This document shows positions 33,758-42,491 of a stretch of DNA of 64,000 nt, piece by piece. Origin of the DNA: Weissella confusa (lineage in GTDB: Bacteria > Bacillota > Bacilli > Lactobacillales > Lactobacillaceae); contig CP168942.1 in the NCBI GenBank assembly GCA_041871065.1, positions 870,501 through 934,500 of the forward strand. Reading direction: 5' to 3'. The number at the start of each line of letters is the position of its first letter. Position 1 is the first letter of the stretch. Both the position numbers and the translations under genes were made by a program. The notes beneath the pieces were generated by a model that was not told the DNA's origin, made no database searches, and saw only the letters and a program-made list of their open reading frames with translations.

Positions 33758-33917
33758 GGAGGTTTTAGACCTTCGACGTGACCAAGTCGCCCTTATCAGG
33801 TGCGTTTTTGGTCTGCCCCTGACTTCAGTCAGGGGGTTTAGACCAACAGCTGCTGTGATAATACTCCAGAATTTTAAGGGAAGATGGCAACCGTTTAAGG
33901 TTCGTCATCTTTTTTTA
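33758..33917 (+). ncRNA. Candidate structured RNA or dnaJ 3' UTR element
   Basis: This gene-free 210-base gap is rich in pairing. CGAC/GTCG arms lie near 33774. A very stable hairpin spans 33809-33845: TGGTCT pairs with AGACCA, enclosing CCCCTGAC, loop TTCA, GTCAGGGG. A terminator follows at 33881-33917. The sequence around GGTTTTAGACC recurs as GGTTTAGACC. I do not recognise it as a known riboswitch, SRP, 6S or tmRNA. No clear promoter is seen, so it may be a processed dnaJ 3' UTR. Confidence 0.4.
33881..33917 (+). terminator. Rho-independent terminator downstream of dnaJ
   Basis: AAGATG and AACC pair with GGTT and CATCTT, followed by seven T residues. Confidence 0.85.
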
Positions 33918-33951
33918 TGGCAAAATAGGCTAATAGGAAAAGGTGATAAAC

Positions 33952-34224
33952 ATGTTGCTAGCAGATTTTAAATTGTCGACGGCTGGTATGCCGATTGACC
34001 GGTTGTTGGCAGCTAGGGTTGATGGTGACATCGTGCCATTGCGATTGGTCGGGATTGATGGTGATCAATTGATATTGGGTACCGATGTTGACCGGCAAGT
34101 GACGTTGTCGGATGTCATTGCCTTAGAAGATAATAATTTAAACCTGGTTGTGCGCGATGAGGCACAACAGTTGCACCCTGTTTTTGGCTACCGCGTGGTG
34201 GCGGAGCAATTGGTGCTGGGTTAA
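33952..34224 (+). CDS. Small hypothetical protein
   Basis: 90 residues, soluble, acidic, with no membrane segment or recognisable motif. The pattern of short beta-like stretches (DGDIVPLRLVGIDGDQLILGTDVDRQVTLSDVIAL) suggests a small beta-barrel or SH3-like fold, but I cannot name it. AAAAGGTGATAAAC before ATG 33952 is a good ribosome site; the in-frame GTG at 33943 is part of that site. The next gene starts 12 bases after the stop, so the two are probably cotranscribed. Confidence 0.72.
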   Translation: MLLADFKLSTAGMPIDRLLAARVDGDIVPLRLVGIDGDQLILGTDVDRQVTLSDVIALEDNNLNLVVRDEAQQLHPVFGYRVVAEQLVLG

Positions 34225-34236
34225 TTGGAGAGAGAC

Positions 34237-34983
34237 ATGCAGAAACGTTTAGGATGGCTGATTTTTAGCTTATTATTGGTCGTGGTTGGTAGTGTGATGG
34301 TGTTTTTTTATTTCACCGGGCATATGCAAACGCGTGTAAATACGATTGCTGAAGAGAAGTTCACAAAACAATTTAAGTCGCCGACTGGTGATGATGATAG
34401 CATGAGTGGCGCTGGTAACCAGCCAACGGCTACTGATCAAGCGTCATCTAACTTCGTGGGGACTGCGCAATTGACCGAGGTGGGGCAATATCGATTAACT
34501 GCTGATGGTATTGAGCAGAAGCTGGTGAAGATGAAGACGCTGAACAAGTACATGACCGATGGTGATTTCACGTATCATATTACTGGCGTTGCGTTGGTTC
34601 GTGAGCGTGCCCGTGACAACCATGCCTTGCAAATCGCCCGTCGTTTGTACAACGACCATGGATTATCCTCTGAGTACTATACGTTGACGCTTTCGTATAC
34701 CGTTGCAAACGATTCTGCGAATACCGTTGTGACACGTGGCGTAACCGCTGCGACGTATAAAAACAAAGTTGCCATGTCAATGCTGACAGGACTGGTGAAT
34801 AGTGGTTTGGCGACGACCTCTGGTGTTATTTCCGGTGGGTCATCAACAGCCATGATGACTGCTTTGGTACCAAAGGAATACGGCAAAAAAGTGAATCGCG
34901 TGGATTTGCAATTCTCAGCGTTGTTTGATTCGAATGGCTTACAGGTCACGAAACCAACGCGTGCGATGACCGTGACGTTCTAG
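34237..34983 (+). CDS. Membrane-anchored hypothetical protein
   Basis: 248 residues. One N-terminal membrane segment (about 7-27) without a clear cleavage site, an Asp/Ser/Thr-rich linker (about 50-75), then an extracellular domain of about 170 residues. The family is unknown to me. ATG 34237 has TTGGAGAG at 6-base spacing; the in-frame TTG at 34225 is inside the ribosome site. A terminator follows. It forms a two-gene unit with the small protein upstream. Confidence 0.75.
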   Translation: MQKRLGWLIFSLLLVVVGSVMVFFYFTGHMQTRVNTIAEEKFTKQFKSPTGDDDSMSGAGNQPTATDQASSNFVGTAQLTEVGQYRLTADGIEQKLVKMKTLNKYMTDGDFTYHITGVALVRERARDNHALQIARRLYNDHGLSSEYYTLTLSYTVANDSANTVVTRGVTAATYKNKVAMSMLTGLVNSGLATTSGVISGGSSTAMMTALVPKEYGKKVNRVDLQFSALFDSNGLQVTKPTRAMTVTF

Positions 34984-35048
34984 TCGGAAACCGTTGGGTG
35001 ATTGACTATAAAAGCCTTGCTAAAAATGGTAAACTAATAGTTAGCTGT

Positions 35049-35073
35049 AAACCGTCAGTTTGACGGTTTTTTA
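35049..35073 (+). terminator. Rho-independent terminator before rnz
   Basis: AAACCGTCA, loop GTT, TGACGGTTT, then TTT. Confidence 0.85.
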
Positions 35074-35108
35074 TTTGGTAAAGATGAAAGATAAGGAGTT
35101 CCGAAGCC

Positions 35109-36098
35109 ATGCAAATCGAGTTTTTAGGAACTGGTGCCGGCGTTCCAGCGCGTTTTCGTAATGTGACGAGTATCGCGCTACGCCTGCTTGAAGAAATTAA
35201 TTCCGTTTGGTTGTTTGATGCCGGTGAAGGTACGCAAATGCAAATGTTGAGTTCAACGATTCGACCACGAAAGGTTGATAAGATTTTTGTGACCCACTTA
35301 CACGGTGATCACATTTACGGACTGCCAGGATTGTTGTCATCACGCTCATTCCAAGGCGGTGAAGATGAATTGGTTATCTATGGGCCTCATGGTATCAAGC
35401 AATTCGTTGAAACGAGTTTGCGCGTTGCTCAAACCCACCTAACATATCCACTGAAGTTTGTGGAGTTGCCTAATGAAGGTGGCGAAGTGTTGCGCACGGA
35501 TAAGTTTACGGTGACGGCTTTGCCTTTGGATCACAAGATTTTGTCATTTGGCTACCGCGTGGTGGAGCATGATCACGCCGGCGAGTTGTTGGTTGACCGT
35601 TTGCGCGAGATGAACGTGCCCGCAGGACCGCTTTATGGTGAGTTGAAGCGTGGTAAGGACGTCACGTTGCCTGATGGACGCACAATTAAGAGCGCTGATG
35701 TTATTGGACCAGCCAAAAAGGGCCGTACCGTGACGATTTTGGGTGATACGCGTAAAACACCTAATTCAGTTGTTTTGGGACGTGATGCCGATGTTTTGGT
35801 GCACGAATCAACTTACGGTAAGGGTGAAGGGAAGCAAGCCCGTAATCACTACCACTCAACGAGCATGCAGGCAGCTGATGTGGCGAAGGAAGCTGGTGCT
35901 GGGCGTTTGCTATTGACGCACATTTCAGCGCGCTATGCGGGTAAGTCAGCAAATGAGTTGGCCTATCAAGCGCGTACGACGTTTGAAAACACGCGAGTTG
36001 TGAATGACTTTGATGTCTTTGAAATTCCATTCGGGAAGCAAAGCAACAGCAAGCCAATTAAATTAACACCAGTAGATGATGAAGAACTAGAAGGATAG
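35109..36098 (+). CDS. rnz: Ribonuclease Z
   Basis: 329 residues. Metallo-beta-lactamase fold with the zinc motif [13 protein letters not shown] (about residues 61-73), the opening [14 protein letters not shown] and later metal ligands in ILGDTRKT and the [10 protein letters not shown] region. The enzyme removes the 3' trailer of tRNA precursors that lack an encoded CCA. This fits with cca in the same window, since such tRNAs need CCA added. It starts with AAGGAG upstream and is followed 12 bases later by recJ, forming the unit rnz-recJ-apt. Confidence 0.95.
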   Translation: MQIEFLGTGAGVPARFRNVTSIALRLLEEINSVWLFDAGEGTQMQMLSSTIRPRKVDKIFVTHLHGDHIYGLPGLLSSRSFQGGEDELVIYGPHGIKQFVETSLRVAQTHLTYPLKFVELPNEGGEVLRTDKFTVTALPLDHKILSFGYRVVEHDHAGELLVDRLREMNVPAGPLYGELKRGKDVTLPDGRTIKSADVIGPAKKGRTVTILGDTRKTPNSVVLGRDADVLVHESTYGKGEGKQARNHYHSTSMQAADVAKEAGAGRLLLTHISARYAGKSANELAYQARTTFENTRVVNDFDVFEIPFGKQSNSKPIKLTPVDDEELEG

Positions 36099-36110
36099 GA
36101 GGACCAAACG

Positions 36111-38417
36111 ATGATTTCACCACGCTATCAATGGGATTTTCCAGCTGTAGCCAATGAAGGGGCTGCCAAAGAAATCGCTGAGACATTCGGTGTTTCAGAT
36201 TTGGTCGCTAAAATCTTAGTTAATCGAGGGTATGACACTGTTGAAAGTGCCAATGCCTTTTTGCGTCCGGGGATGGATGCGTTGTATGATCCGTTTTTGT
36301 TGCATGACATGGATGTGGCGATTGACCGCATTATGACAGCTATCGACAACGGTGAAAAGATTGTGGTCTACGGTGACTATGACGTCGATGGAATTACCAG
36401 TACGGCGATTATGACGTGGGCGCTTGAATTGATGGGCGCTGATGTGAGTTACTATGTGCCGAACCGCTTTAATGATGGCTATGGCCCTAACATGGCGCAA
36501 TATCAACGTTTGGCTAGCGAAGGCATGCAGTTGTTGATTACGGTCGATAACGGTGTTTCTGGTCGTGAAGAAGTGAATTGGTTGATGGCCAATGGCGTTG
36601 ATGTTATTGTGACCGACCACCACGAGTTACCAGAACAATTACCTGATGCGGTTGCAGTTGTGCACCCACGTCACCCGGAAGGTGATTACCCATTCGGCGG
36701 ACTTTCTGGTGCCGGTGTCGCCTTTAAGGTGGCATCAGCGTTGCTAGAAGAACCAGCCGATGAGGTGATGGATTTAGCGGCCTTAGGTGCAGTGGCTGAC
36801 GTCATGGAGTTGGTCGATGAAAATCGTGCGATTGTGGCGATGGGCTTGGCGAACTTGAAAGAAGATCCACGCCCTGGTTTGGCGGCTTTGTTAGAAGTTG
36901 CTGGCACTGCCCAGGCGGATATCGACTCAATGACTATCGGCTTTACGATTGGTCCGCGTTTGAATGCATTGGGACGTATGGCTGATGCAACAGATGGTGT
37001 GCGTCTATTGTTGTCAGATGACCCTGAGGAAGCCAGTGAACTAGCCAAGCGCATTGATAAGTTGAACCGTGAGCGTCAAGACTTGGTGGCATCGATTTCT
37101 GAAGAAGCACTTGCTCAAGCGGCCGAGCTAACAACTGATCCAGTATTGGTGGTTGCCGGTAGTGGCTGGCACGAAGGTGTACTGGGTATTGTTGCTAGTA
37201 AGTTAGTTGAAGCGACGGGTAAGCCGGCGATTGTCTTGAATAACGAAGATGGTCAAATGAAGGGGTCTGGTCGCTCAGTGGCGGCCTTTGATTTGTTCGC
37301 TGCGTTGGACGGGCACCGTGACTTGTTGACTGCGTTTGGTGGTCACGCCAGTGCGGCTGGTATGACGATTCCCACGGCCAACTTGCAAGCGGTACGTGAT
37401 GTTTTGCGCGAAGAGGCAGCCAATCAACATTTGGCGGAAGCTGGTTTGCCAGAAATTCGAATCGCCGCTGAAGTGACAGCCAAGGACTTTAACCGTCAAA
37501 ACTACGAGCAATTGCAGGTGCTGGCACCATTTGGTGAAGGGAATCCTGAGCCATTATTCGCCGTTAATTTGGCAGGTGTCCAGAACGTTAAGACAATGAG
37601 TGAAGGCAAGCACTTGCGCTTTACGGCTGAAACATCTGCCGGTACATTGCCGGTAGTTGCATTTGGTCGTGGGCCGCTTGCTGAAGATCTAGCGGGCCGT
37701 TTTGAGTCAATTCGCATTGTCGGGACGATGAGTGAAAATAGTTTCCGTGGGGATGTGTCATATCAAATGATGCTCACGGATATCGAAGCTAAGGGATCTT
37801 CATTGTTAGATTGGCGTACGACGCGTTTGACGACGCAAACGTTTGCCAACCCAGCCACATATATTTTCTTTAACAAGAAGCATTATGAACAACTAGCGCC
37901 AACAATTAAGGCGCCGGCTGAAGCGTTGTATTGGGAAGATGCCTTTAACCGAACAAGCGTCGGCACAATGGCCTTTGTGGATATCCCTGACGATATGTCA
38001 CAATTGGCCGACTTGCTAAAGTTTGTGCCAGCGGGTCGTTTGGCACCAATCTTTTATGCGAAGACACCGGCATATTTGCAAAAAGTCCCTTCAAAAGCCG
38101 ACTTTGCGAAGGTGTACAAGTTTGCCCGTTCATTCCAAGATATCGCACTGAGAACGCAATATGATGCGGTTTTGGCGCACTTGGGGATGGAACGTTCAAT
38201 GTTAACGTTGATATTACAGGTGTTTTTGGACGCAAAGTTTGTTACAATAGTTGATGGTGTTTTAAATGCCGTACCTGAGCCAGCGCCAATGGCGTTAGAG
38301 GAAACTGCTAGTTATCAGCAATTCCTGGCTCGTCGGCAACTTGAAGAGCAATTGATTTACAGTTCAACTTCTGAATTGGAATCATTGCTCACGAACCTAA
38401 GTAAGCAGGAGAGCTAA
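36111..38417 (+). CDS. recJ: Single-stranded-DNA-specific exonuclease RecJ
   Basis: 768 residues, the long Firmicutes form. The DHH domain has [14 protein letters not shown] and VTDHHELPE; the DHHA1 domain has the [11 protein letters not shown] segment; an OB-like domain and a C-terminal extension typical of Lactobacillales follow. It degrades single-stranded DNA 5' to 3' in mismatch repair and recombination. AGGAGGACC precedes ATG 36111. apt starts 4 bases after the stop, so the two are cotranscribed, the common rnz-recJ-apt order. Confidence 0.96.
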   Translation: MISPRYQWDFPAVANEGAAKEIAETFGVSDLVAKILVNRGYDTVESANAFLRPGMDALYDPFLLHDMDVAIDRIMTAIDNGEKIVVYGDYDVDGITSTAIMTWALELMGADVSYYVPNRFNDGYGPNMAQYQRLASEGMQLLITVDNGVSGREEVNWLMANGVDVIVTDHHELPEQLPDAVAVVHPRHPEGDYPFGGLSGAGVAFKVASALLEEPADEVMDLAALGAVADVMELVDENRAIVAMGLANLKEDPRPGLAALLEVAGTAQADIDSMTIGFTIGPRLNALGRMADATDGVRLLLSDDPEEASELAKRIDKLNRERQDLVASISEEALAQAAELTTDPVLVVAGSGWHEGVLGIVASKLVEATGKPAIVLNNEDGQMKGSGRSVAAFDLFAALDGHRDLLTAFGGHASAAGMTIPTANLQAVRDVLREEAANQHLAEAGLPEIRIAAEVTAKDFNRQNYEQLQVLAPFGEGNPEPLFAVNLAGVQNVKTMSEGKHLRFTAETSAGTLPVVAFGRGPLAEDLAGRFESIRIVGTMSENSFRGDVSYQMMLTDIEAKGSSLLDWRTTRLTTQTFANPATYIFFNKKHYEQLAPTIKAPAEALYWEDAFNRTSVGTMAFVDIPDDMSQLADLLKFVPAGRLAPIFYAKTPAYLQKVPSKADFAKVYKFARSFQDIALRTQYDAVLAHLGMERSMLTLILQVFLDAKFVTIVDGVLNAVPEPAPMALEETASYQQFLARRQLEEQLIYSSTSELESLLTNLSKQES

Positions 38418-38421
38418 GCAG

Positions 38422-38937
38422 ATGTTGGATTTGCATGATTACGTTGCCTCAATCCCTAACTTCCCAGAAGAAGGGGTTACGTTCCGCGACATTACGCCTT
38501 TGTTGGCTGATGGTGCCGCTTATGCGGAAGCAACGCGTCAAATTACTGAATTCGCTAAGGAGCGTGGTGTTAACGTTATTGTTGGCCCAGAATCACGCGG
38601 ATTCTTGGTTGGGGCACCAGTTGCCCACCAAATGGGAATTGGATTGGTTCCAGCCCGTAAGCCAGGCAAGTTGCCTCGCGAAGTTATTAGCCAAAGCTAC
38701 AAGCTAGAATATGGTGAAGCAACTTTGGAACTGCACAAGGACGCTATCAAGCCTGGTGATAAGGTTTTGATTACGGACGACTTGTTGGCCACTGGTGGTA
38801 CGATTGAAGCCACGATTAAGTTGGTTGAAGCCCTTGGTGGTGAAGTCGTTGGTTTGGCTTTCTTGATTGAGCTTAACGCTTTGCACGGTCGTGATCGTCT
38901 TGACGGTTACGAGTTGTTGGCATTGATGAATTACTAA
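38422..38937 (+). CDS. apt: Adenine phosphoribosyltransferase
   Basis: 171 residues, a full-length type I phosphoribosyltransferase. Signatures are [34 protein letters not shown] and the PRPP loop [14 protein letters not shown]. It salvages adenine to AMP. It is the last gene of the rnz-recJ-apt unit and ends at a bidirectional terminator shared with lexA on the opposite strand. Confidence 0.97.
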   Translation: MLDLHDYVASIPNFPEEGVTFRDITPLLADGAAYAEATRQITEFAKERGVNVIVGPESRGFLVGAPVAHQMGIGLVPARKPGKLPREVISQSYKLEYGEATLELHKDAIKPGDKVLITDDLLATGGTIEATIKLVEALGGEVVGLAFLIELNALHGRDRLDGYELLALMNY

Positions 38938-38939
38938 CA

Positions 38940-38988
38940 AAAATAGGACCATCTGTTCAAATTTGAACGGATGGTCCTTATTTTTTAA
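38940..38988. terminator. Bidirectional terminator between apt and lexA
   Basis: A long inverted repeat (AATAGGACCATCTGTTCAAA against TTTGAACGGATGGTCCTTATT, one bulge and one G-T pair) is flanked by A and T runs on both sides, so it can terminate both convergent genes. Confidence 0.88.
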
Positions 38989-39617
38989 TAAATTGAATCG
39001 CGATACAAACCGACAACTTTACCTAGAATAGTGATGTCAGTTGTGATGACCGGTTCGTGGTTATCGTTTTCTGGTTGCAATCGATATTGTGATGCTTCAC
39101 GGAAGAAACGTTTGATTTGCGTTTGCCCGTTATCAGGTTTTGCGACAACAATGTCACCGTTATCCGCATCATTTTGTCGACGCACAATCATATAATCGCC
39201 ATCTAGAATCCCAATGTTAATCATGGCGTTGCCTCGATTGCGAATCATGAACAAATCACCTTCAAAACGAATCAAATCATCTGGTACTGGGAAGTAATCG
39301 ACGATATGGTTATTGAGATGCTCATCAGATGTGATGGGCTCATTCTCATCCATAATGGGCATCATGGTTTTATTTGGTTCGTGTAGTCCAAGTGCCTTGA
39401 TGCCTTCTGGTGTGACGTCGATAGCGCGCGGCTTATCAGGGTCTTTGTGAATGTATCCTTTCTTTTCCAAGCGGCTTAAGTGGCCGTGAACCGTTGAAGA
39501 TGATGAAAGACCAACGCCCTCACCGATTTCACGAACAGTTGGCGGATACCCTTTTTCGAGTTGTTTCTCGTAAACAAAACGGAGGATCGCAATTTGATTA
39601 CTTTCTTTTTCGGCCAT
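38985..39617 (-). CDS. lexA: LexA-family repressor lacking the self-cleavage residues
   Basis: 210 residues. The N-terminal winged helix (about 1-66) is intact, with PPTVREIGEGVGL and SSSTVHGHLSRLEKKGYI close to B. subtilis LexA. The C-terminal S24 domain is recognisable (GILDGDYMIV, NGDIVVA, QIKRFFRE, YRLQPEN). However, the catalytic serine of the GxSM motif is Ala131 (GNAMIN; codon GCC on the minus strand, 39225-39227), and no Ala-Gly bond is present where cleavage normally occurs (residues 86-98, PIMDENEPITSD). Lys169 is retained. The protein should bind DNA and dimerise but not cleave itself. AGGAGG lies before the ATG. I found no clear LexA box upstream. DUF896 and yneF genes nearby match the B. 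subtilis lexA neighbourhood. Confidence 0.9.
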   Translation of the reverse strand: MAEKESNQIAILRFVYEKQLEKGYPPTVREIGEGVGLSSSSTVHGHLSRLEKKGYIHKDPDKPRAIDVTPEGIKALGLHEPNKTMMPIMDENEPITSDEHLNNHIVDYFPVPDDLIRFEGDLFMIRNRGNAMINIGILDGDYMIVRRQNDADNGDIVVAKPDNGQTQIKRFFREASQYRLQPENDNHEPVITTDITILGKVVGLYRDSIY

Positions 39618-39797
39618 AAGCTGAAGGACCTCCTAATTCGAATATATTACTATCTATTTTACTTTTAATTCGGGTGGAAATAAAGTAGGGGCAGGAATGG
39701 AATTGAAGTTTATTTTTAAAAAATCAGGATTTTCGGTAAGGGTTTTTGGTAGAATGAAATGGTTAGTGAAAAATGCAATTAATTCTGAGGCGGGAAA

Positions 39798-41479
39798 ATG
39801 ATAAAAAAGAAAAATGTTGTTTTAAAAATTGTGGTCATATTATTTATTAGCGCTGGTTGGGTAATGGCAAATTCGATTTCTAAAACCGGGGATCCTTTTG
39901 CTGGTATTATGAACAGCGACCTAATTTTTGGTAATGTATTTTTGTTCCTGTTTATGACGATTGTGATATCTGGGATAATCTACGCTTTAGAACAACTATA
40001 TAAAAAGCGATTTACTTATCTTGAAGGTGATTTTCCATGGTGGAAGGTTTGGGCGCTGCTTTTAATTTTTTGGGCGCCATATGTGATGCTGGCATTTCCA
40101 GGAGTGGTTGGTTGGGATGGTGCGGATCAATTAAATGCTTTTTTCCAAGTGGACATGCCTAAACAGGCTATTCACTTTTATGGAACAAATTATAATTTTC
40201 CAAATCAGCAATTCTATTTAACAAATCATCATCCTTTTATGTCTAGCTTATTTTTGGCGACTCTTTTTTCATTAGGAAAAACAGTGTTCCAAAATGCAAA
40301 TGGGGCTATTGCGACCGTGGTGTTAGGTCAATATATTTTGATGAGCTTAAGTATTACGTATTTAATAATGGCTATAAAAAAATGGCAAAAGGCATTTTTG
40401 AGATTGACACTTTTCTTTTTTGCGTTATTTCCCGTATTTCCGTTGGTTGTAGTTAATGTTAATAAGACAGCGCTACTTTTGGCGATTTATGCATTATTTA
40501 TTGGATCATTGCTTCGCGTTATATCAAGTGAAAATAAAAATCATATTGTTTCGTTTACAGCAGCGACAACAATCCTGCTTTTGGTGAGAAACGATACGAT
40601 AATATTATTAATTGTATTGCTGTTAATGGTTCCAATTTTGAAATTGCCCCTAAAAAAATATATCTATCTGCCGCTATCGCGCTTGTTATTTTTATTGGGT
40701 GGAATAAGGTTATGTTACCCGCAGTTAAAGTTCTTCCCACGGAGCCTGTCGAAGCATTGGCAGTTCCAAGTCAGCAAATTGCATATACATTAATTCATAA
40801 TCCGAAGGCATATACTAAGCGGGATCTTACGGTATTGAAAAAAGTAGCGGATCTCGGTGCGATGAAACAAGCATACACCGATGGCGCATATGATCCTGTT
40901 AAGCATACGTTTTATTACTATCCAGATGGATTTTGGCAGAAAGGTAAAAGTTATGAACAGGCTCGGCAATTACTGGAGAATGCGCCTATTGTAAAAAATA
41001 AATCGGAGTACTTTCGAGTATGGTTTAATGGCTTGATAAAATCACCAACCACATATGTACAGGCCTACTTGCTTAACTATTATCATTACTTTTATTTTGG
41101 AGATATGAAAATTAATCTTGATTTGTCTTATCGAGGTGGATTTGAAGATTATGAAAATACTACCTTATTCAAGGGATTAGATTACAGAGATTCGGTAGGT
41201 CGCAAAAATTTGTCAAACTGGTCTGATGTACAACGAACAGTGCCGATTTTGAAGACTATGCTGACAACGGGATTTTGGGGAGTCACTATTTTATTGATGT
41301 TAGTTTTGGCTGTAGAAACGAAAAATAAACGCGCGATACTACTTGCGGCACTTTCGTTAGGTTCTGTCGGTGTTGGAATGTTATCACCGGTAGATGGTTA
41401 TTTGCGTTATGTAATGCCACTTATGGTTTCTGTGCCAATCATTTTGGCGATTTTGTTCCAACACAAGGAAGAATCGTGA
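39798..41479 (+). pseudogene. Large membrane protein (DUF6020-like), frameshifted in a poly-A tract
   Basis: Two overlapping frames, 39798-40793 and 40712-41479, together make one protein of about 560 residues: many membrane helices, an extracellular loop with GWDGADQLNAFF and TNHHPFMSSLF, then a soluble domain and final helices. Such proteins are often annotated DUF6020 and resemble GT-C glycosyltransferases. The break lies at the A7 run 40652-40658, in phase as A_AAA_AAA: a -1 slip there, or one extra A in the DNA, joins the frames without loss. It may be a true mutation, a phase-variable switch, programmed slippage or a sequencing error. The gene is more AT-rich than its neighbours and separates lexA from the DUF896 gene, suggesting acquisition. 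Confidence 0.75.
40652..40658 (+). other. Slippery heptamer A_AAA_AAA at the frameshift
   Basis: Seven A residues, positioned so that the zero-frame codons are CTA AAA AAA TAT. A -1 ribosomal or transcriptional slip continues as ATA TAT CTA TCT GCC into the second frame. Confidence 0.7.
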
Positions 41480-41701
41480 TGTTTTTTAAAAGTGTGAAGG
41501 TAGCTTATTGATTTTTTACTGTTATGCGTTAGCACAATATTTCCTCTATAAGATTGCAAGATGATTAATCTATCGTTGATTTATGTGGTAGATTCGGAGA
41601 GGCGATCCAGAGGGCTGTTAAAATAAGAAACAAAGTAAGACAGGAATGGTTGCGTTTTCGTGTTAAAATAGATGCAAAAGCAGATAAAGGTGGTGAAAAC
41701 C

Positions 41702-41956
41702 ATGGCAGAAACAGAACGTATGATGGCTGTTCGTACCCGCATTAATGAATTGGCAGCCAAGGCGAAGACGCCTGAAGGATTGACTGACGATGAAATCGCA
41801 GAGCGTGCAGAATTGCGTACGGAGTTCTTGGAGAACTTCAAGGCTGCTTTCCGTTCACAAGTTGAAATGTTGCAAGTTTTCGATGAAAACGGTAATGAAG
41901 TTACACCTGAAAAGGTTAAGGACATTCAACGTGATAAGGGATTGCGTGATAACTAG
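41702..41956 (+). CDS. DUF896 family protein (YnzC-like)
   Basis: 84 residues, soluble and helical. RINELAAKAKTPEGLTDDEIAERAELRTEFLENFKAAFRSQVE is the hallmark of DUF896 (PF05979). B. subtilis YnzC, in the lexA-yneA-yneB-ynzC neighbourhood, is the reference; its function is unknown. AAAGGTGG sets ATG 41702 rather than the upstream in-frame codon at 41672. yneF follows 90 bases later, preserving the B. subtilis-like arrangement, although yneA is absent. Confidence 0.9.
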   Translation: MAETERMMAVRTRINELAAKAKTPEGLTDDEIAERAELRTEFLENFKAAFRSQVEMLQVFDENGNEVTPEKVKDIQRDKGLRDN

Positions 41957-42046
41957 TGAATATTTTGGGAAGAAACCCAGGATAACCTAGTCAAACGGGC
42001 GTTTATTCGCTACAATAATATACGAATAACATAATGGAGTAATATC

Positions 42047-42274
42047 ATGAGCACTAGTATTTGGATTTTGATTGTCATCCTTGCCGCAGTCTTGGGTGCA
42101 GTTGCAGGTTTCTTCTTGGCACGTCGCTCAATGCAAACGTACTTGAAGAACAACCCACCTATCTCAGAAGAGATGATGAAGTCAATGATGGCTTCAATGG
42201 GTCAAAAGCCTTCTCAAAAGCGTTTGAACCAAATGATGGCTCAAATGAAGGCACAATCTTCTTCAAAGAAGTAA
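42047..42274 (+). CDS. YneF family (UPF0154) membrane protein
   Basis: 75 residues. One N-terminal membrane helix (about 5-27; IWILIVILAAVLGAVAGFFLARR) is followed by the conserved YLKNNPPISEEMMKSMMASMGQKPSQKRLNQMM segment that defines UPF0154/YneF. Function unknown; widespread in Firmicutes. GGAG lies at good spacing before ATG 42047 and a strong terminator follows. Confidence 0.93.
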   Translation: MSTSIWILIVILAAVLGAVAGFFLARRSMQTYLKNNPPISEEMMKSMMASMGQKPSQKRLNQMMAQMKAQSSSKK

Positions 42275-42283
42275 GGATATATT

Positions 42284-42316
42284 AAAGGACTGAATCGCGT
42301 GATTCAGTCCTTTTTT
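42284..42316 (+). terminator. Rho-independent terminator after yneF
   Basis: AAGGACTGAATC pairs with GATTCAGTCCTT around GCGT, followed by TTTT. Confidence 0.92.
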
Positions 42317-42428
42317 GCGTACTATGGAACGAGAATCGTGGCGGAAATTCTATATTTTTGAATAAAATGTGAAATGATTGTGTATTGTTTCACGTTGTAA
42401 TAAATTAATAAAATATTAAGGCGCCTAT

Positions 42429-42445
42429 TGTAATGAACGTGTCAC
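42429..42445 (+). promoter_or_regulatory. Near-match to a WalR box upstream of the NlpC/P60-YG gene
   Basis: TGTAAT, five bases, TGTCAC. The first half fits TGTWAH and the second has one mismatch. It lies about 50 bases before ATG 42492. Confidence 0.4.
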
Positions 42446-42491
42446 ATTCAATTGGTATTCTAATAACATCAACAACAGGGGTTATGTTTAT

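Noticed and set aside
33753..33971. A 72-codon frame between dnaJ and the small hypothetical gene
   Set aside because: It runs through the stable hairpins and a terminator, has no ribosome site, and reads as low-likelihood protein. A structured RNA is the better reading.
39618..39797. A LexA operator between lexA and the frameshifted gene
   Set aside because: TTCGAA occurs near 39637, but nothing fits the Gram-positive pattern CGAAC-N4-GTTCG. A changed recognition sequence remains possible.
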